64,000 nt of DNA, taken from contig NZ_KB891806.1 in the NCBI RefSeq assembly GCF_000373565.1, positions 62,001-126,000 on the forward strand, read 5' to 3'. A program made the position numbers and the translations under genes. The notes under the pieces were generated by a model. The model was not told the DNA's origin, ran no database searches, and was given only the letters and a program-made list of their open reading frames with translations. This document shows positions 61,204 through 64,000 of this stretch, piece by piece. The number at the start of each line of letters is the position of its first letter. Within the stretch, counting starts at the first letter, position 1. This DNA is from Streptomyces sp. HmicA12 (GTDB lineage Bacteria > Actinomycetota > Actinomycetes > Streptomycetales > Streptomycetaceae).

Positions 61204-62085
61204 GAGCACATTTCATCTTGGCGTTGAGCTGGCCAGATGAAGTGTGAGGACGGCTCGGACGAGGTTGGTGATCCGGTTGGTGCTGCAACGAATCTTGCGG
61301 AGGATTCGCCATCCCTTCAGCGTGGCGACGGCCTGTTCGCCGACGCAGCGGATCTTGGCGTGGGTGGTGTTGTAGCGGCGCTGCCATCGTTTGAGTTTCC
61401 GGCCGCGGATCGGCACCCGGATGTGCCGCCCCGCCGCCTGGTACGCGCGATCGGCCCAGGTCTTCAGCCCGGTGCTGCTCAGCGCCTCGATGATGCCGGT
61501 GGTGCGGGCGGCGGTCAGGTCGTGCGTGGCACCGGGCAACGCAGGCGAGGCCCACAGGAGTTTGCCGTGCGGATCGGCGATAACCTGCACGTTCATTCCG
61601 TGACGCTTGTGTTCTCCGGAGTAGTACGGGCGGTCCTCCGCGATCCGGTCGATCGGCAGGAGCGTGCCGTCCAGGATCAGGAACGCCTTGCGCCGGGCCT
61701 CGTCCATGGCTTGCTGGAGGGTCGGGGCGAGGACGGCCAGGACATCGATCGCCTCGCCTATGTAGCGGTAGGCCGTGGCGGTGCCGATGCCGAACCCGGC
61801 AGCAAGCTGGGCGTAGGTGTCGCCCTTGCGCAGGTGGGCCAGGACCAGCAGGGCCTGGCGGCCCGGCGGCAGGCGCCGCCACCGCGTGCCCTGCTGTCGA
61901 TGCCGAGAGCGAAGTTGGCCGGCCAGGAAGCGCACCGTGGAGCTGGACAGGTCGATGCCGGAGCGGTAGACAAGCACGCGAAGCCTCTGGTGGATCCGGT
62001 TCTCATGGTCGAAAACCCGTCTAGCAGGGCTTCTTCGCGCCGTCAGCCCAACGCGCAAGCCACTCAGGCAAGTTGGAACAGGCTC
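61204..62085 (-). mobile_element. IS5-family insertion sequence, apparently complete
   Basis: 882 bases. Ends are imperfect inverted repeats: 61204-61222 and 62067-62085 (GAGC...CTTG pattern, about 12 of 19 positions equal). ACT is found immediately outside both ends (61201-61203 and 62086-62088), consistent with a 3-base target duplication. Carries one transposase gene on the minus strand. Confidence 0.75.
61213..61977 (-). CDS. IS5-family DDE transposase
   Basis: 254 residues from GTG 61977. N-terminal helix-turn-helix (AQLAAGFGIGTATAYRYI, near residue 60) and the DDE set: Asp in LILDGTLLPIDR, Asp in GATHDLTAARTTG, Glu in CVGEQAVATLKGW. GEHKRHGMNVQVIADPHGKLLW is typical of the DDE_Tnp_4 group. 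The frame is open upstream to 62235 but that part lies beyond the element end, so it is not used. Appears intact. Confidence 0.85.
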   Translation of the reverse strand: MLVYRSGIDLSSSTVRFLAGQLRSRHRQQGTRWRRLPPGRQALLVLAHLRKGDTYAQLAAGFGIGTATAYRYIGEAIDVLAVLAPTLQQAMDEARRKAFLILDGTLLPIDRIAEDRPYYSGEHKRHGMNVQVIADPHGKLLWASPALPGATHDLTAARTTGIIEALSSTGLKTWADRAYQAAGRHIRVPIRGRKLKRWQRRYNTTHAKIRCVGEQAVATLKGWRILRKIRCSTNRITNLVRAVLTLHLASSTPR

Positions 62086-62236
62086 ACTGATCAAATATGA
62101 CCGCTGCCAGAAGTGCCGCTGTTTGAGCCGCGCAACTCCAGGGGGTACGGCACAGGGCAACCACCCCGCCTTCCAGTGCACCGTGCGACCGCACCACATC
62201 ACGAGGGCTCGATCAGTGTTGTCCGTCGCCGGCACT

Positions 62237-62354
62237 AGTACTCCAGCAGCGTTTCGCTAACTGGCCTGGTCAGAGGCATCGTCGGGAGTGTAGTGGGCTG
62301 ATGCCATGTCAGGGGCGGTCTTGCCGGAGCGCCCCTCCAACGAGTGGCATCGTC
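62237..62354 (+). repeat. 118-base inverted repeat, left copy
   Basis: Matches the reverse complement of 63684-63801 except at two positions (GCTAA against GCTAT; GCCATG against GCCGTG). Begins with CTAG (62237-62240), the target-type sequence of IS701 elements. Inside are nested hairpin arms GATGCCA/TGGCATC and AGGGGCG/CGCCCCT. Confidence 0.9.
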
Positions 62355-63797
62355 GCCGGTAGTGGCAGTGTCTGGCGACGGCCTGACGCCTTCTCCGCCA
62401 CCGCGACCAGCTCATTGCGTGGATGCGAAGCGGCGGGCAGGCTCGGTGCGCGAGGCCAGTTGCCAGCAGCCGGCGGACTTCCGCCACGGTGAGCGGAACC
62501 AAGGTGGAACCGTTTCTGCAGCCGCCTTTGCCGCCGCCTGCGCCGCCGTGACCGCGAGAAAGGCGTGCGCAAGCATGGCCAGGGTGATGTGCCGCATCCA
62601 GCCGACGTAACGGCGAACCTCGTACTGATCCAGGCCGCACTCGTTCTTCGCGGCCTGGAAGCACTCCTCGATCACCCACCGGCGCCCGGCGACGCGCACG
62701 AGCCGGTCGACGCCTGTGCCCACCGGCGCGTATCCGAGGTAGTAGGCGATCTCATCGGGTCTGCTGATACTGCGCCGGGCCAGCGCCCAGCGGTGATGGG
62801 TGGGCCGCTCGCCGTCGAACTCCTCGATCACGGGAAGCTGGAGGGCCGCCCAGTGATAGACACGCGGGCCTTTGGCACCGTCGCGGCACGAGCGCTTCTC
62901 CCACGCCTCGTCCGGCGCCTGCGTGAAGAGGTGGTCGATGCGGCCAAAGCGCGGCACCTGCTGAGACTTCGGGACGGCGAGCACGTAGCCGACGGCAGTT
63001 TCTTCCAGCATCCGGCGAAAGCGCCATTCCTGGCCGTAGGCGGCATCCGCGGTCACCCACGCGATCGGCAGCGGCGAGGCGAGTACGCGCAGCACCATGG
63101 CCCTGGCCAGTTCTGGTTTGGTGGCGAAGGTCCTCTCGTCGGGGATCTTGGCGGCGCGGCAGCGTTCGCGGTCGTCCGTCCAGGACTTGGGCAGATACAG
63201 CTCGCGGTCCACCAGGGCGCGTCCGCGGGTGGTGGCGTAGGCGGCGAAGACGCCGATCTGGCAGTTCTCGGTGCGGCCGGCGGTGCCGGAGTACTGGCGC
63301 TGCACGCCCGCGGAGGTGGTGCCTTTCTTGACGAAGCCGGTGTCGTCGAGGATGCGGATCCCGTCGGCTTCGCCGAGCTTGTCGGCAACGCATGTCTGCA
63401 GGTCATCGCGGACGTCGTCGGCGTTCCAGGTGGCTCCGTTCAGCAGCCGTTGCAGGCCGTCGGGGTGCGGTGGCCTGCATGTTCGGCCAGTTGCCAGCCG
63501 TTTTTGCGGCCGACCGGGCCCAGCAGGGCGCGGACGTAGTCGCGCATGCGGCGTCGCAGGTCGGCGCGGCCGAAGCGGTGGCCGATACGCAAGAAGAGGT
63601 CGTCGAGTTCACGGTCCCAGGTCGCGTCGGCAAGGTCGTCGATCACTCGGGGAGGCTGCCCTCATCACAGCTCGGACAGTTCTCGATGCCACTCGTTGGA
63701 GGGGCGCTCCGGCAAGACCGCCCCTGACACGGCATCAGCCCACTACACTCCCGACGATGCCTCTGACCAGGCCAGATAGCGAAACGCTGCTGGAGTA
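62241..63797 (-). mobile_element. IS701-family insertion sequence with unusually long inverted ends
   Basis: 1,557 bases, flanked by CTAG on each side (62237-62240 and 63798-63801), the YTAR-type target duplication of IS701. Inverted ends of 114 bases, far longer than the 20-26 usual in the family. Its transposase is frameshifted. Confidence 0.8.
62412..63646 (-). pseudogene. IS701-family transposase interrupted by a single-base frameshift
   Basis: The N-terminal about 60 residues (GTG 63646: MIDDLADATWDRELDDLFLRI... RALLGPVGRKNGWQLAEHAGH) and the remaining about 350 lie in different frames. The break is near 63461, where one base of an expected CCGGAC seems missing before DGLQRLLNGATW. The catalytic Asp (LDDTGFVKKG), Asp (TADAAYG) and Glu (RRWVIEECFQAAKNECG) are all still present, so the damage is recent, or a programmed shift is used. 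Confidence 0.82.
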
Positions 63798-63801
63798 CTA
63801 G
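63684..63801 (-). repeat. 118-base inverted repeat, right copy
   Basis: Reverse complement of 62237-62354 with two differences. Lies just upstream of the transposase start (63646) and ends in CTAG at 63798-63801. Confidence 0.9.
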
Positions 63802-64000
63802 GGCGGGGAACAGCGGCTTGGTTCCCGGCCGACTGCGCCACGTCGGGCCCATCCCTGCGCGCGCAGAGACCACTCGTAGTCCCAGTTATGCTTGAGGCTG
63901 ATGCCCAGCTTAACCCCGCTTGCGATCTCGGTTTACGGTCAGTCAGTAGAAGCGCCCGCCACTCTCCGGACTCATCACCGAAACCGGACTCACCCTCGGC
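63802..64000. other. Window end, no gene recognised
   Basis: 199 bases right of the IS701 element. A minus-strand frame is open through the region but has no recognisable motif or start in view; composition is less GC3-biased than the core genes (GTTTACGG, TTATGC). It may be flank of an accessory region. Confidence 0.5.

Noticed and set aside
61978..62235. Upstream extension of the IS5 transposase to 62235
   Set aside because: It runs past the right inverted repeat (62067-62085) of the element, so the start at 61977 is used.
1..64000. CRISPR arrays, rRNA genes, prophage structural genes, PKS/NRPS modules
   Set aside because: None seen: no regularly spaced repeats, no rRNA-like sequence, no capsid or tail proteins, no carrier domains. 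The condensation-like protein stands alone without A or T domains.

Overview
The window is very GC-rich and densely coded. Codons end almost always in G or C, GTG and TTG starts are common, and 4-base ATGA/GTGA overlaps are frequent. Gene content (Mbl, PucR, DUF2613, DUF3068, AftD-like DUF3367, trypco/VMAP proteins, twin-arginine secreted proteins) points to the chromosome of a Streptomyces species. The order matB, fused carboxyltransferase, secreted protease, mbl recalls, from memory, the S. coelicolor SCO2444-SCO2451 neighbourhood.

Layout. (1) 1-3538: the end of a GguAB/MmsAB-type sugar ABC importer and a Tat-secreted aldose epimerase. (2) 3611-9651: a HisC/CobD-like aminotransferase, an Rrf2 regulator with a TSUP permease, a secreted sedolisin, a DUF1963 protein and a SMI1/KNR4-Lsr2 fusion. 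(3) 9696-17209: an arabinan utilisation locus. A secreted GH43 arabinanase, an ABC importer without its own ATPase and a cytoplasmic GH51 arabinofuranosidase form one overlapping operon. Upstream lie an SMP-30 lactonase and an IclR regulator, and the two promoter regions share an operator-like motif. (4) 17270-18685: DUF2613 and a PucR regulator. (5) 18790-30880: a long operon built around a 1,402-residue AftD-like DUF3367 protein with a GT4 glycosyltransferase, three methyltransferases, a condensation-fold acyltransferase-like protein and a DMT-type membrane protein. (6) 30877-37200: ATP-grasp protein, MFS transporter, and a malonate locus (GntR, MatB, fused carboxyltransferase). (7) 37394-41228: a 19-codon hydrophobic peptide gene and a large secreted subtilase.

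(8) 41408-49235 is the most striking region: a vWA-MoxR-VMAP type conflict (immunity-like) system. It consists of a trypco protein, a trypsin-EAD-VMAP-C protein, a MoxR AAA+ ATPase, and a 1,574-residue protein. The last joins a degenerate vWA, SAV_2336-type helices, a pseudokinase, an AfsR-type BTAD/TPR region, an EAD-like helical domain and a HAD domain lacking its catalytic Asp. Two genes of the system carry in-frame TTA codons, which suggests dependence on the developmental tRNA BldA.

(9) 49424-60836: mbl, a CBU_0592 membrane protein, a GAF histidine kinase with a damaged ATP-binding domain, a CxxC-containing SDR epimerase, an OmpR-type two-component pair, and a surface or redox cluster (GT2, TIGR04282, methyltransferase, membrane protein, cytochrome b-molybdopterin fusion, GT-C-like protein). 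(10) 60837-64000 is a plastic end: a tRNA-like 3' sequence, an intact IS5-family element, and an IS701-family element whose transposase is frameshifted and whose ends are about 114-bp near-perfect inverted repeats flanked by CTAG.

All calls come from reading the sequence; no database search was run.
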